Shown: positions 46,601 to 52,425 of the stretch, piece by piece
Layout: each line of letters starts with the position of its first letter
How positions within the stretch are numbered: position 1 is the first letter of the stretch
Assembly (NCBI GenBank): GCA_036365455.1
Contig: JAWQUS010000022.1
Coordinates: forward strand, 4,588,001 to 4,652,000
Length of the DNA: 64,000 bases
Source: Macrosoma leucophasiata
Lineage: Eukaryota > Arthropoda > Insecta > Lepidoptera > Hedylidae
Direction: 5' to 3'
Translations under genes and position numbers: made by a program
The notes under the pieces: generated by a model
The model's input: only the letters and a program-made list of their open reading frames with translations
The model's database searches: none
Told to the model about the DNA's origin: nothing

Positions 46601-48541
46601 CCCCTGAGGTGTCATGTCTCTGTGATGGTTATTACGGCGCCATACATTACCATCTAACCGGAACACGATGGTGCTGAACACTACCATTTGGCGGCAGATA
46701 GATTAGGTAATGCGGTGGTGGCTGTGCCCTCGAGCTCCCACCCTTGGAACTCTACCACCCTACTTACCGCAGCACTGTCATTTTTATTTGTTTTACGACT
46801 TTTTACAAATCTTGATAAAAAACCCAAAAAAAAAAATGTTGTATGGAAAAATTAAAAAAAAAAAAAAAGAATTTTTAAAAAGTTGTAGAACAAATGTTGT
46901 TTGGATTGATGTAGAAAGACTGCCTGCGAGAGGTGATGCGCTAATTACAAATAACCCTGTATAATCAATACATATCAGAGGACAGTAAAAATCAAGTGTA
47001 TGTAAATTAACCCCCTTATTCATAAACGTATTTTAGCTAAAGTGTTGCTAATCTCTCCTTTGTCGCACATTTGACAATGCAACTGACAAAGACAAAGCAT
47101 TTTATAGCCAAAACGAATCTAATGTACATTTATGAATAAGGGGGTAAATATTTTTCTAAAAAACTGATAGGGGGCAATAAAAGAAGAGTACGTAACAAGA
47201 ACACAAAAAAACAATTTTTGGAAGTCTTGTGTCTGTCTGTCTTATACGCTATAACTTCGAAACTACTCAACAGATTTGAACGCGGTTTATTTAATTTAGT
47301 TTGGCTGTGACCACGACTTCGTCCGCGTAGAATTTAATACAAATATTGTTTAGTATCTCCCCGGACGAAGTCGCGCAGCTATTAACACATATTTTTTAAA
47401 GATAATTTGTCATTATGTAATTTAGGTACAAAGACAATTAATGATAATAAAAGAAAATACAATAATGAATGTTTCAGTGGGAAGATTACTTCGTGAACCT
47501 TCACGTTGGTGTCAGGAGATACCTCAATAAGGAAAGCGACAAAACTCTACCGGCCGCCAAGAGCAAGGATAGAGTGTAAGTAGACTAGCCGCTTTATGTT
47601 GTCTCCTGAAGCTTACTCCACCACGCTGCTTCAATGCTGGTTGGTGGAGATATGGGTTAGTAGCCAACCCGCTGTCGGATGTTTTCATACCGCCCATTTG
47701 GCCTCCGACAAGGTTTCGATAGCAACAGGGACCGACGGCTTAACGTGCCTTTAATTTGAAACACGCATTTAATTTGCCGCTAGCGGTCACCCATCACACA
47801 CCCGACCGCGCCCGTATCGCTTAACCGAGTAGATCGCTTACGATCTGCAAGGGCCGCGGGGCCATGTACATGGATGGTAAGTCAAAACTGCATAAACATC
47901 TATATTAAAAGCAGATATTTAAATGTATGGCCCTGTAATTACAATCATAGAGACAACAACTTAGGTCTCAGGTGTACAACACATCTCTAACAGGGTAGGC
48001 AGAGAGTGTGGAGCGCCAGATATCCCGGTCCTGACACACCTCCCGTACCTCATCTACCTTCATCATTCTCTTCATACATGCACGCCGATTCCTAAGACTT
48101 TTGACTCCACCATCAGACAGAACTCGACCTATTTGGTCATGGTGGGCCAATTTTGGTCTTCCTGGGCCTCTGCAACCTCCACATTCGCATTGTATATCTG
48201 TTTAGTCATTCGCTCATTTGACATTCTTTCTATATGTCCGAACCATCGGAGCGTGCCTTTTTTCATTTTTACACCCATACTATCATTCACACAAGGCCTC
48301 AGGCTGCATTTAGTCCTCGCTGCAGTCTTAACTTAACATCAATGTGGTCGGTAGGGTCGCTTATCGTACTAGATTTTAATTAATATAAATATTTTGTTTC
48401 AGACTCCGAGTGATGCACCTACTATGGCAAGCTATGATCATAGCTATTCTCTGGTACTTCGTGTCTTGTATCACAGGATTGACAATGTCCCGGTGTGCGT
48501 GGGCACCACCCGTCATTTACTTCTTGTATAGTTTACTTTAA
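27213..48541 (+). CDS. Fatty acyl-CoA reductase, 11 coding exons (gene-level entry)
   Basis: Joined exons give 509 residues, normal for insect FARs, which reduce fatty acyl-CoA to fatty alcohol with NADPH at ER or peroxisome membranes (wax, cuticle lipid or pheromone pathways). Seen directly: NAD(P)-binding motif TGGTGFVG at residues 18-25, YxxxK catalytic motif YTFTK at 207-211, and a male-sterility/FAR_C-type C-terminal region from about residue 338 to 455. A strongly hydrophobic segment near 470-490 is probably a membrane anchor. Exons: 27213-27407, 29431-29682, 37822-37967, 39100-39209, 39950-40033, 41452-41560, 43021-43137, 44356-44475, 46316-46475, 47478-47575, 48403-48541. All introns are GT-AG and phases agree. 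The start is the first ATG after an acceptor ending at 27204, so a 5' untranslated exon lies upstream. Which FAR subfamily (pheromone-gland or other) cannot be told from sequence alone. Confidence 0.93.
27627..27783. repeat. Dispersed repeat and Rep-A fragment in FAR intron 1
   Basis: AGAGTTCCAAGTGCAGTCAC and AGAAGAACTCCGCTACC recur in reverse at 61925-62010. 27728-27783 holds a Rep-A middle piece (CCGTAATAACTATCACAGAG). Confidence 0.4.
27805..28023 (-). pseudogene. hAT transposase C-terminal dimerisation remnant
   Basis: The frame holds YLTLLYEYMLTIQPTSVE followed by ERAFSASG, the hAT dimerisation signature, then stops after about 72 codons. No catalytic part or TIRs are visible; it lies in FAR intron 1, antisense to the gene. 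Confidence 0.6.
28396..28757 (-). mobile_element. 5S-SINE, full length
   Basis: AATGGCAACTCATTATACGT at left, 5S-like segment near 28660-28720, GTGCGCGCTTC at right. Confidence 0.7.
28758..29264. other. FAR intron 1, nothing recognised
   Basis: A 79-residue - strand ORF occurs with no family resemblance. Confidence 0.4.
29265..29394. mobile_element. Palindromic MITE near FAR exon 2
   Basis: GAGATTCACAGACCGCACTA and its near reverse complement; arms about 55-60 bp including TTTGCTCAAAGTAAAGTCGT. Confidence 0.65.
29431..29682 (+). CDS. FAR coding exon 2
   Basis: 84 codons, phase 0 at both ends, acceptor ATCTTTCCAG and donor GTAGGG. It carries the FAR-typical GDV and VHSAATLDF blocks of the NAD(P)-binding domain. 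A palindromic MITE (29265-29394) sits about 36 bp upstream of the acceptor. Confidence 0.93.
29708..29854. mobile_element. MITE-M
   Basis: CCCCCTTATTCATAAACGTA to TACGTTTATGAATAAGAGGG; TA at both borders. Confidence 0.75.
30120..30420 (+). mobile_element. Rep-A, full length
   Basis: Followed directly by SINE-H. TTAAATAATCCT at 30108-30119 and again at 30730-30741 brackets both, so SINE-H probably entered the Rep-A tail. Confidence 0.75.
30421..30729 (+). mobile_element. SINE-H, full length, in a Rep-A tail
   Basis: ACTGCCTCAGTAGCGTAGTG head, CCTGGGTTCGATTCCCGGG box B, normal tail. Confidence 0.75.
30788..31009. mobile_element. MITE-J, left tip missing
   Basis: CACATCGAGCAATAGACGAT, AGAGCGTTATCTCTGTTGC and mirror; right end TTGTTGAGCACTGTA. 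The 5S-SINE inserted at its right tip. Confidence 0.7.
31015..31376 (+). mobile_element. 5S-SINE, full length, with TTA tail
   Basis: Head (about 31040-31110) resembles insect 5S rRNA: TTAAGCA, CGGGCGCGGT and GATGGGTGACCGC in 5S order and spacing, matching the box A, intermediate element and box C promoter. The rest ends in GCAGTGGGACGTATAATGGG and (TTA)n. A 12-bp duplication ACTGTAAAATTG lies at 31003-31014 and again at 37723-37734, so the Dong pair inserted later in this SINE's tail. Confidence 0.75.
31377..33140 (-). mobile_element. 5'-truncated second Dong-like copy
   Basis: Nearly identical to the 3' part of the full-length copy, with an offset of 1775 bp, in the same orientation. It ends in the RT block encoding SPLWFCLALN, where a 20-bp stretch is repeated three times (33081-33140) before the TTA repeat and 3' end of the full copy. 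It is thus joined head-to-tail to that copy. Confidence 0.85.
31511..33100 (-). pseudogene. Truncated Dong-like ORF (RT C-terminal part to endonuclease)
   Basis: Open frame of over 506 residues covering YMDD, the CCHC finger and the endonuclease, but lacking the N-terminal domain and the first RT blocks. The track's apparent start at 33031 is a TTG, not an ATG, so no proper start remains. Differs from the intact copy by scattered substitutions and keeps the same stop. Confidence 0.8.
33286..36894 (-). CDS. R4/Dong-like ORF: reverse transcriptase and restriction-like endonuclease
   Basis: 1202 residues from the first ATG (36894); the open frame begins a few codons earlier at a GTG preceded by an in-frame stop. 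N-terminus (about 1-100) is basic and Ser/Pro rich. The reverse transcriptase occupies roughly the middle, with FQGDSLSPLWFCLALNPLS and catalytic YMDD at about 709-712. A CCHC zinc finger (CRAC...H...C) is at about 1010-1027. The restriction-like endonuclease follows with KPD at about 1095-1097 and MIDITVP near 1112. No stops or frameshifts, so it may be recently active. ORFs on the + strand across it are shadows. Confidence 0.88.
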   Translation of the reverse strand: MITRATARRTAHTPAPGSSLSSASQPPATASSESAVSPATAAASSSSDEYHSPPSTPTPTRRRGRPRLPAGLGPRGQPAPSRVPAAGGNVQRMKWTPTLNENVMRAYFGATEGGTNLTAYRSRMLPLFQTLEPSVNVSSQRLSDQVRVIQRGRMLDDSVLDRLRTEMQGYRSTPAPPPPTVPTQQNIIANAPEPVDGEEVDQVTTVSTRSIDQLRSALEHALREYRSTFPTDRPRLPRLPMHKRNVALVCALNSLLPEYIDNSENLGDTHSILYCAAVAVCRVARVKLPSSDTATRPKPTSPVWQCRIERRIAEARALIGKLICFRMGNTRPRVMRFVRRAFSGTGVSPQDYPARLTERIDFLKQKVYAWANRIRRYKERVDRYEQNSMFQSDQRRVYRMWERPNQGVADRSRPDDDAMLSFWRSMWSEPVDHSEGGWMQDVERACEPIQEMNSINITEEDVANAVRPMPNWKSPGPDGLHNFWLKWLRSSHARLAIQFQASLESGSLPQFLTTGVTHLLHKSGSTAEPKNYRPITCLPTVYKVLTSILRVKITKHIEDSSILSLSQNGCRSGSRGTKELLLIDMAISQQVRRNRKSLSTCWIDYKKAYDSVPHTWLMRVLELYKIHSTLRAFLGSCMLQWSTVLRYPGSRQPLAVGEPVRIARGIFQGDSLSPLWFCLALNPLSTLLEASGLGYRLRRGGRTISHLLYMDDLKLFGSSNSNLSKLLKVTENFSNSIRMEFGIEKCAVMHVRQGQIMESEGMNLPGSILFRNLSATESYKYLGMAEALGIREVEMRQSLKERFFGRLTKVLKSLLSGGNRVRAFNGWVMPVLLYSFGILKWTQTELDALDRRVRSLLTAHRMHHPRSSVMRLYIPRRCGGRGVLSAKTLHNREVCNLREYFLTAAEEMHRDVVAVDSGLTPLSLAKKNWRKPEVLTTSDRRIVWQGKELHGRFYRALHGPDVDFLASVAWLRFGDLFGETEGFVCAIMDEVVMTNNYRKFTLKDGTVDICRACHRPGESIRHIVSGCSSLANGEYLHRHNQVARIIHQQLALKYGLVAAEVPYYRYVSDPVLENDHVTMYWDRSIITDRTIVANKPDIVVIDRSERRVMMIDITVPHDENLVKAEKDKEIKYLDLAHEVVAMWDVDSAIIVPIVVSVNGLIAKSLDQHLKRLSLGGWIKGLIQKAVLLGTARIVRRFLSLCP
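37454..37538 (-). promoter_or_regulatory. Long stem-loop in the Dong 5' leader
   Basis: CCGAGTG...CACTCGG encloses the pair TTGCAGAAATTT and AAATTTCTGCAA, giving a stem of about 30 pairs with interruptions. Its role is unknown; structured 5' leaders in R2-type elements can be ribozymes or translation elements, but no HDV fold was shown here. Confidence 0.45.
37704..37722. repeat. TTA repeat, distal part of the 5S-SINE tail
   Basis: (TTA)n at the 5' end of the full Dong copy, followed directly by the right copy of the SINE target-site duplication. Confidence 0.7.
37822..37967 (+). CDS. FAR coding exon 3
   Basis: 146 nt; acceptor TTTTTCAG, donor GTATGT at 37968. It contains the HVSSAYVN block conserved in FARs and ends after two bases of a Ser codon completed in exon 4. 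It follows the 8.1-kb intron 2, which holds the Dong insertion. Confidence 0.92.
38425..38952. mobile_element. MITE-J split by Rep-A (FAR intron 3)
   Basis: TACAGTGCTCAACAAGA at left, then Rep-A, then ATTGCACATCGAGCCTATG to TCGATGTGCTATATTTATT. Confidence 0.7.
38442..38730 (-). mobile_element. Rep-A, full length
   Basis: GTGGCAAACAAGCTTGCAGT to GGAGCTCTACCACCAGT. Confidence 0.75.
39100..39209 (+). CDS. FAR coding exon 4
   Basis: 110 nt; acceptor TTGTTACAG, donor GTGAGT at 39210. It encodes the active-site YTFTK motif followed by HLAE and the VRPSM block. Phase 1 at its end. Confidence 0.93.
39222..39282 (+). mobile_element. RTE-D fragment (FAR intron 4)
   Basis: TGATGGTGGGGTTAAAAGTC then TTAGGAATCGCCG; begins about 12 bp after the exon 4 donor. 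Confidence 0.5.
39283..39557 (+). mobile_element. Rep-A (FAR intron 4)
   Basis: GGTAGAGCTCTAGTGACGGA to TTGTCACTTCCATAACAT. Confidence 0.7.
39733..39943. mobile_element. Rep-A piece (-) followed by SINE-H tail (+)
   Basis: 39733-39875 is a reverse Rep-A (ACGGGGCCATACATTAC; GGTAATGCGGTGGTACC). 39876-39943 is a SINE-H tail (GTATGCTTGAATGCATTCAT; ACAGGCGTGAGGTTACG), ending at the FAR exon 5 acceptor. Confidence 0.6.
39950..40033 (+). CDS. FAR coding exon 5
   Basis: 84 nt encoding the EPVPGW region and GAAKG start. Acceptor GTTTTGCAG; donor GTACCT at 40034 is weak. A SINE-H fragment ends just before the acceptor and a 5S-SINE begins at 40040, six bases into the intron, with a target-site duplication that includes the donor. 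Confidence 0.9.
40040..40415 (-). mobile_element. 5S-SINE next to FAR exon 5 donor
   Basis: Tail (AAT)n and ATGGCAACCCATTATACGTC at left, 5S-like head at right. TSD AAGGTACCT at 40031-40039 and 40416-40424 spans the exon 5 splice donor. Confidence 0.75.
40479..40732 (+). mobile_element. SINE-H with a (CT)n microsatellite
   Basis: CTGCCTCAGTAGTCTAGTGG head, TTCGATTCCCGGGTCG box B; a CT run at 40604-40641 interrupts the middle. Confidence 0.7.
40738..40992. mobile_element. MITE-J, complete
   Basis: TACAGTGCTCAACAATATAT to GTTGAGTACTGTA; both arms contain GAGATAACGCT/AGCGTTATCTC. Confidence 0.75.
41088..41368 (+). mobile_element. Rep-A, full length (FAR intron 5)
   Basis: TTTACTGGTGGTAGAGCTCC to TTGCCACTTCTGTAACAT and A-run. 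Confidence 0.75.
41452..41560 (+). CDS. FAR coding exon 6
   Basis: 109 nt encoding the VVRRLP and DYIPVDLVVN blocks typical of FARs. Acceptor TAATATTTTAG, donor GTAAGT at 41561. MITE-J sequence starts within a few bases of the donor. Confidence 0.92.
41566..41655. mobile_element. MITE-J right part at the FAR exon 6 donor
   Basis: TAGGCAGTGTGCAGCAGAGA onwards to CGATGTGCAATATG. Begins within about 5-10 bases of the donor. Confidence 0.6.
41724..41975. mobile_element. Palindromic MITE, arms about 100 bp (FAR intron 6)
   Basis: ATTGAAATAAAACTATTTTT at left and near-perfect reverse complement at right; inner arms AACCCGACGTTTCGGTCGCT. A partial copy is at 46223-46296. Confidence 0.8.
42490..42940 (-). 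mobile_element. RTE-like LINE 3' end with ORF2 C-terminus
   Basis: The - strand frame 42938-42753 reads WNSQGKRKRARPKQTWRR, then a KCWSEIK block and a SRWRTTVD block, the usual C-terminal tail of RTE-like LINE ORF2. The following 260 bp is a GC-rich 3'UTR shared with 19366-19500. It is in FAR intron 6, just before exon 7. Confidence 0.65.
43021..43137 (+). CDS. FAR coding exon 7
   Basis: 117 nt; acceptor TTTTTTCTCCAG, donor GTAAGA at 43138. It links the Rossmann domain to the C-terminal FAR region, including a VYHSTSS block. Splits a Trp codon with exon 8. Confidence 0.92.
43162..43480 (-). mobile_element. Rep-A, full length (FAR intron 7)
   Basis: GGCGAACAAGCATGCAGTTC to GGAGTTCTACCACCAGTAAA; a short local duplication of CTATAGAC near 43230-43250. 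Confidence 0.7.
43503..43640 (-). mobile_element. Rep-A 3' part, diverged
   Basis: GGTGGCAAACAAGCATGCAA, GACTGCAGCCTATAGACACC. Confidence 0.5.
43935..44030. repeat. Helitron-like fragment
   Basis: TTCATGAAAATCCGTCCAGT and CGTGATAGAGAAACAAACA, strings typical of insect dispersed repeats. Confidence 0.35.
44356..44475 (+). CDS. FAR coding exon 8
   Basis: 120 nt; acceptor TTATTTTCAG, donor GTAAGT at 44476. It encodes a hydrophobic FAR_C segment with FLPAILLDTLLRLTGGKP. ORFs of 67 and 92 residues on other frames here are shadows. Confidence 0.92.
44926..45162. mobile_element. MITE-E (FAR intron 8)
   Basis: 237 bp, TIR TAGGTCGCGCCACGTAAAAA, TA on both sides, so Tc1/mariner-type. Confidence 0.8.
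45369..45610 (-). mobile_element. Hel-N Helitron-like element
   Basis: AACTAGCTGACTCGACAAAC to AACGAACAGCAATAGA. Confidence 0.5.
45611..45805 (-). mobile_element. Related Helitron-like element
   Basis: GACTAGCTGTCCCGGCAAAC and GGTCCAGCCGTTTCGGAGG, a second variant joined to the first. Confidence 0.45.
45949..46115. mobile_element. hAT-type MITE with 8-bp TSD
   Basis: CAGAGGTTCCCAAACTACTT to CTTTGGGAATCACTG, between exact CTCTAGAT copies (45941-45948 and 46116-46123). Confidence 0.8.
46223..46296. mobile_element. Fragment of the 41724-type MITE before FAR exon 9
   Basis: AACTAAAATGCTTTTTAAAA, CTGACGTTTCGGTTGC and CTTCCGTGGTCCCGG; ends 20 bp before exon 9. Confidence 0.6.
46316..46475 (+). 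CDS. FAR coding exon 9
   Basis: 160 nt; acceptor ATTTTTCAG, donor GTGAGT at 46476, ending in phase 0. It encodes the FTEWKFYNTN block and the YMDVSKI motif near the end of the FAR_C domain. A fragment of a palindromic MITE ends about 20 bp before the exon. Confidence 0.92.
46502..46762 (-). mobile_element. Rep-A (FAR intron 9)
   Basis: GTGGCAAACAAGCATGCTGT to CTTGGAACTCTACCACC. Confidence 0.7.
47011..47144. mobile_element. MITE-M (FAR intron 9)
   Basis: CCCCCTTATTCATAAACGTA to TACATTTATGAATAAGGGGG. Confidence 0.75.
47215..47390. mobile_element. Helitron-like fragment (FAR intron 9)
   Basis: GTGTCTGTCTGTCTTATACG, CACGACTTCGTCCGCGTAGA and CCCGGACGAAGTCGCGCAGC, like 830-1067. Confidence 0.4.
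47478..47575 (+). CDS. FAR coding exon 10
   Basis: 98 nt beginning WEDYF, a block conserved at the end of FAR_C, then a LHVGVRRYL stretch. Acceptor GTTTCAG, donor GTAAGT at 47576. Confidence 0.92.
47600..47868 (-). mobile_element. 5S-SINE, 3' tail missing (FAR intron 10)
   Basis: CTTACTCCACCACGCTGCTT to GATCTGCAAGGGCCGCGG; 5S-like segment within 47780-47850. Confidence 0.65.
47922..48345 (+). mobile_element. Rep-A remnant split by RTE-D (-)
   Basis: ATGTATGGCCCTGTAATTAC at left and AACTTAACATCAATGTGG at right; between them (about 47985-48292) an RTE-D LINE tail in reverse, encoding SLRNRRACMKRMMKVDEVRE. Confidence 0.55.
48403..48541 (+). CDS. FAR coding exon 11 with stop
   Basis: 139 nt; acceptor TATTTTGTTTCAG; stop TAA at 48539-48541. 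It encodes the hydrophobic C-terminus (two hydrophobic stretches). No clear AATAAA lies before the Harbinger-like element at 48646; the first AATAAA seen is at 49207-49212, just beyond that element, so the 3'UTR may run through it (inference). Confidence 0.9.
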
Positions 48542-48645
48542 AATACTCTGTAAATGGTAAAGTTTAATTTAAAAATATATTCTGTACTGTAGAAAAATCG
48601 ATAACTATTTGCCAATAGATGTCGCTGTCATGTTAAGATGAATAA

Positions 48646-49202
48646 GGCAGGGTTCCCATTACGCCGGACCGACAGAACTGCCGCGCCGGTAAATCTGCCG
48701 GAAGGGCTAGTACAATTTATATGAAGCTATTCACAATATCCCGGGTCCGGCATTTTTACCGAGCGTTTTGTCACTACGAATTGCCGGTAGCACGACCGGG
48801 CTCGGAGTAATGTGAACGAGTTTGTGCCGGTATCTGTCCCCCGCTCGCCCCGCTCGTGCTCCCCTCGCCCCGCTCGTGTTCCACTCACGTCATTCGGCTC
48901 GCATTTTCTGGTAATAGTAGACGTTTAGCATGGATATTCAAGCAGAAACTTTAATTACGCTTGTCCAAGAGAGACCTGTTCTGTGGGATAAGACCGAAGA
49001 CGTCTATAAAGACAAAAGCTTAAAGTTAGCAGCATGGCGTGAAGTATGTTTAATACTGAAACCAAACTTCGATGAACTGGGTGAAAAAGAAACTGTCTGA
49101 TGACTGTCTGAATTTCTTCCGGGATCCGATGTAATGTGAACTCTCTGTCCGGTATCCGGTTTTTCGGCAGATCTGCCGGTCCGGCGTAGTGGGAACCCTG
49201 CC
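48646..49202 (+). mobile_element. PIF/Harbinger-like non-autonomous element
   Basis: 557 bp with TIRs of about 25 bp (left GGCAGGGTTCCCATTACGCC; right near-complement) and a 3-bp TAA duplication (48643-48645 and 49203-49205), the Harbinger target. Lies 104 bp after the FAR stop codon. Confidence 0.75.
48930..49100 (+). pseudogene. MADF/Myb-like mini-ORF inside the Harbinger-like element
   Basis: ATG to TGA, 56 residues, too short to be noticed by length filters. It matches the first part of a MADF domain: LITLVQERPVLWD, then YKDK, AAWREV and FDELGEKE. Harbinger elements carry a separate Myb/SANT or MADF-like DNA-binding gene next to the transposase; this looks like the 5' part of it, cut short. 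Confidence 0.55.
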
Positions 49203-49725
49203 TAATAATAAACACTCAGTGGGTTGATCACGTTATCAACGTGTGACATGTTTTAATTAATGATTGTCATTCAAAGACATTCTTTCAAACAAACATGGAT
49301 TTTTATTTAAATTGTGTGTATTACCGTGTGAAACCAAAATGTTGTATAAAAATTAAATGATAGTAACAAAAACAGGAATTAGGAAAAGGAATGACACATT
49401 CATTCAGTGCACTATTCTGCGTTCCGTTTTAAACATTGACCAGAATAGCTTACTATAAAGGAACGGCTTCGCAGTACACTGAACTGTTGCCACATCTTCC
49501 AGTGTCCGCAGTGTATTTCGGAACACACCCTTAATTTTGACAGTACAAAAAAGACACCGAAACTAATATAGTAAAATGTATTTCGATTTAACGATGGAGA
49601 AAAGAAGGAATCCTTTATGGTTGAATAACTTTTTAAACCAATGGCTATTAGACAATTCATTATTTTTCTCAATTTGCTAAAAACAAGCAGAAAAATTTTT
49701 TTTTTTCCATTTAAATATAAATCTA

Positions 49726-49872
49726 CCCCCTTATTCATAAACATACATTAGATACGTTTTAGCTATAGAATGCTTTGTCTTTGTCAGTTGCATTGTCAAA
49801 TGTGCAGGATAGAAAAAGACAAAGGAGAGATTAGCAGCACTTTAGCTAAAATACGTTTATGAATAAGGGGGT
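49726..49872. mobile_element. MITE-M
   Basis: CCCCCTTATTCATAAACATA to TACGTTTATGAATAAGGGGG. Confidence 0.75.
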
Positions 49873-50219
49873 TAGTATAAACTAAAGTTTCATAAAACAA
49901 CCAGTGCCTTTATGGGAGACTACTTGATTGAATCTCTTTCGTATTTAAACTACCACTTGACAAGATGAATATAGTAAGTACTTAAGTTAAAATTTCAAAA
50001 TTAATGGGACTAAGTATATTTTAATAACTAAATACAATCTTAGATTTTTACTCTCACTCATAAAGTGTTCGCGTTTTTTTGTATAATTATTTACAAATTT
50101 AAAATACCATCGCATAGAATTGATACATCTAAACAGGTATTTTATAGTTTAAACAGGGTTAATTTAAATTAGCGCTTCACCTCTTGCAGGCAGCCTTTCT
50201 ATAACCTAACATTTGTTTT

Positions 50220-50466
50220 ACAGTGCTCAACAATAAATATTGCACATCGAGCCTAGGAAGGAGACTTCGGCTTATTTCGGGTTTGTAGAGCGTTATCTCT
50301 TTCACACCGTACCTATTTGACGTTTGTCGACCATTTTGATCAAGTGTTGACCAATACCGGACTGTCACAGCTTACGTAGGCAGTGTGCAACTCTACGAAG
50401 TCGAAACGAGAAGATCGTCTCTTTCGCAGGCTCGATATGCAATATTAATTCTTGAGTACGGTACAA
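50220..50466. mobile_element. MITE-J, complete
   Basis: TTACAGTGCTCAACAATAAA to TTCTTGAGTACGGTA. Confidence 0.75.
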
Positions 50467-50565
50467 ATCTTGATAAATAACTTAAAAAAATTATGTTTTC
50501 AAAAGTTTAAAAGAGGATTGCCGCCGCTGCGTGACCCCACAACCCCATATTGTGCATATAGACCG

Positions 50566-51272
50566 ACCGTTTAACTCGCGTATCGCCTGCGCGGTACAAG
50601 GGGAGCGGGAGCGGTTATCGCTACACACGGTCCCAATAATCCAAATACTTATCTCGAGATATATTGTTGGCAAAGTTTAGAATATAATAATAAACAAACT
50701 TTTTTTTGCTAAGTAAAAAGTAAACTTATAATTTTAATTATTTTAATAATAGCTTCTAAGGTACGAAATATTAAAATAATAATAACTCCATTCACGTAAT
50801 ATTTAACCACAGATAAAAGTTATGTAGGATTAGGACTATTCATCACTAATATAGGTACATATCGCTTGAATCGTTTTCACTGTCTGAGCAGCTTGAAGAG
50901 TCAGAATCTTGAAAATTAATAATAAAGCTGTCCGTCTCTTCATCTTCTCTCAAGTTATTGACTTGGAGATACTCCGTAGAAGTATGATCTTGTTTGCTGG
51001 CTTTAAAAAAGGAATATACGTTGTACGCTATTTGTTTTTTTTTTTTGCAAAACATTAAATGCGATTTATCTTGAGATTAATTTTGGTAAGTTTTTACCCT
51101 TTGCGTCAATGTCTTACCGTCCGTTGCAAAAATACAAACCGCACGCTGCGAGTACCGACAGCGTACTGCCGCGCTTTGACGTGGCTATCTGCTCCGCGCA
51201 ACCCTTGTACCCACCCGGTGACATCGCCCCCCGCTCTCTTTGTATCCGCAGGCGATACGCGAGTTAAACGGT
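50566..51272. mobile_element. TIR element, 0.7 kb, class uncertain
   Basis: 26-bp perfect inverted ends (ACCGTTTAACTCGCGTATCG at left) with weaker inner pairing (AGGGGAGCGGGAGCGG). Confidence 0.65.
50846..51055 (-). pseudogene. Possible transposon protein fragment
   Basis: 69 residues with a basic start (CKKKKQIAYNVYSFFKA) resembling the N-terminal helix of some insect transposon proteins, then a Ser/Asp-rich tail (DSDSSSCSDSENDSSD). No catalytic domain; identity uncertain. Confidence 0.35.
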
Positions 51273-51385
51273 AGGCAAAGGTGCGCGGCATACCTATGCT
51301 CAGAGTAAATTTTAATGCCAGATTTAAGGCAAAAAATAAATGTTATATGGGAAAATCTAAATTTTCAAAACTGTTCATTTTAAAA

Positions 51386-51516
51386 CCCCCTTATTCATAA
51401 ACGTATTTTAGCTAAAGTGTTGCTAATCTCTTTTTTGTCTTTTTCTATCCTGTACATTTGTCGATGCAATCGACAAAGACAAAGCATTAGTAATGTACGT
51501 TTATGAATAAGGGGGA
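51386..51516. mobile_element. MITE-M
   Basis: CCCCCTTATTCATAAACGTA to TACGTTTATGAATAAGGGGG; interior shortened. Confidence 0.75.
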
Positions 51517-51779
51517 TAGAACAAATATTGTTGGGATTCACAGGCTGCCTGCAGGAGGTAATGCGCTTATTTCTAACCGTGTATAAGAATAAATAGGTAC
51601 ATAACTGCGTAGAATATTCTCGCAACTTCATAGATTTACGGATTTAAAGTTTTTAATTATTGCTAAGGCTTTCTCAAAGATTAGTTTGATGTAAATTATT
51701 AATTTTAAGCTATTGTTGATTTTGATTATTTGAAATTGATGCATCGCTTATTTATCGATAGATAGTACCTACATATGTA

Positions 51780-52017
51780 TAGGTCGCGCCAGGTAAAAAG
51801 AACGCTGGCGGTCAAGCTGCGCGTCATGTGTTTTTATTTCATTTTATGTTATTCTATGTAATATAGTTTTCAATCTGCCTACCAATACACGAAACCGCAA
51901 GCGAAAGCTAGATCAAAAATAAACCAATAGGGCTAGTACTTTCGTGCGCGAGTGTACCGATGCGCGAACACATCCCTTCTACTTTCTTCCAGCGTTCTTT
52001 TCACGTGGCGCGACCTA
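51780..52017. mobile_element. MITE-E with a variant interior
   Basis: TIR TAGGTCGCGCCAGGTAAAAA, TA borders. About 45 bp near 51825-51870 differs wholly from the other two copies. Confidence 0.8.
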
Positions 52018-52114
52018 TATGAAAAATTATAACAATGACATGTTGTATTCCTTAGTAGATATCTACTTGTTGATTTCAATAATTTATTTCTTATAAATGA
52101 ACCATCAAAGAAAA

Positions 52115-52425
52115 TCTTCTGGTGGTAGAGTTCCAGTGAAGGAGCTCGAGGGCGTAGGCACCACCGCATTACCTAATCTATCTGCCGGTAAATGGTAAAT
52201 GGTAGTGTTCAGCACTGTCGTCTTCCGGTTAGATGGTAATGTATGGCCCCGTAATAACTATCACAGAGACATAATAATTAAGGTCTCAAGGGTGGCAACG
52301 CATCTATATTTTGACCTCTGGTGACCAGAGGATGGTTTATGTGTCGGTGTCTATAGGCTGAAGGCATCACTTAACATCAATGTGAGCTGCATGCTTGTTT
52401 GTCACCTTCACACATAAAAAAGTAA
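52115..52425 (+). mobile_element. Rep-A
   Basis: CTGGTGGTAGAGTTCCAGTG to TGCATGCTTGTTTGTCACC. Confidence 0.7.

Noticed and set aside
27213..48541. Naming the gene as a pheromone-gland FAR
   Set aside because: Family is clear, but subfamily needs a phylogeny; motifs alone do not separate it from wax or cuticle FARs.
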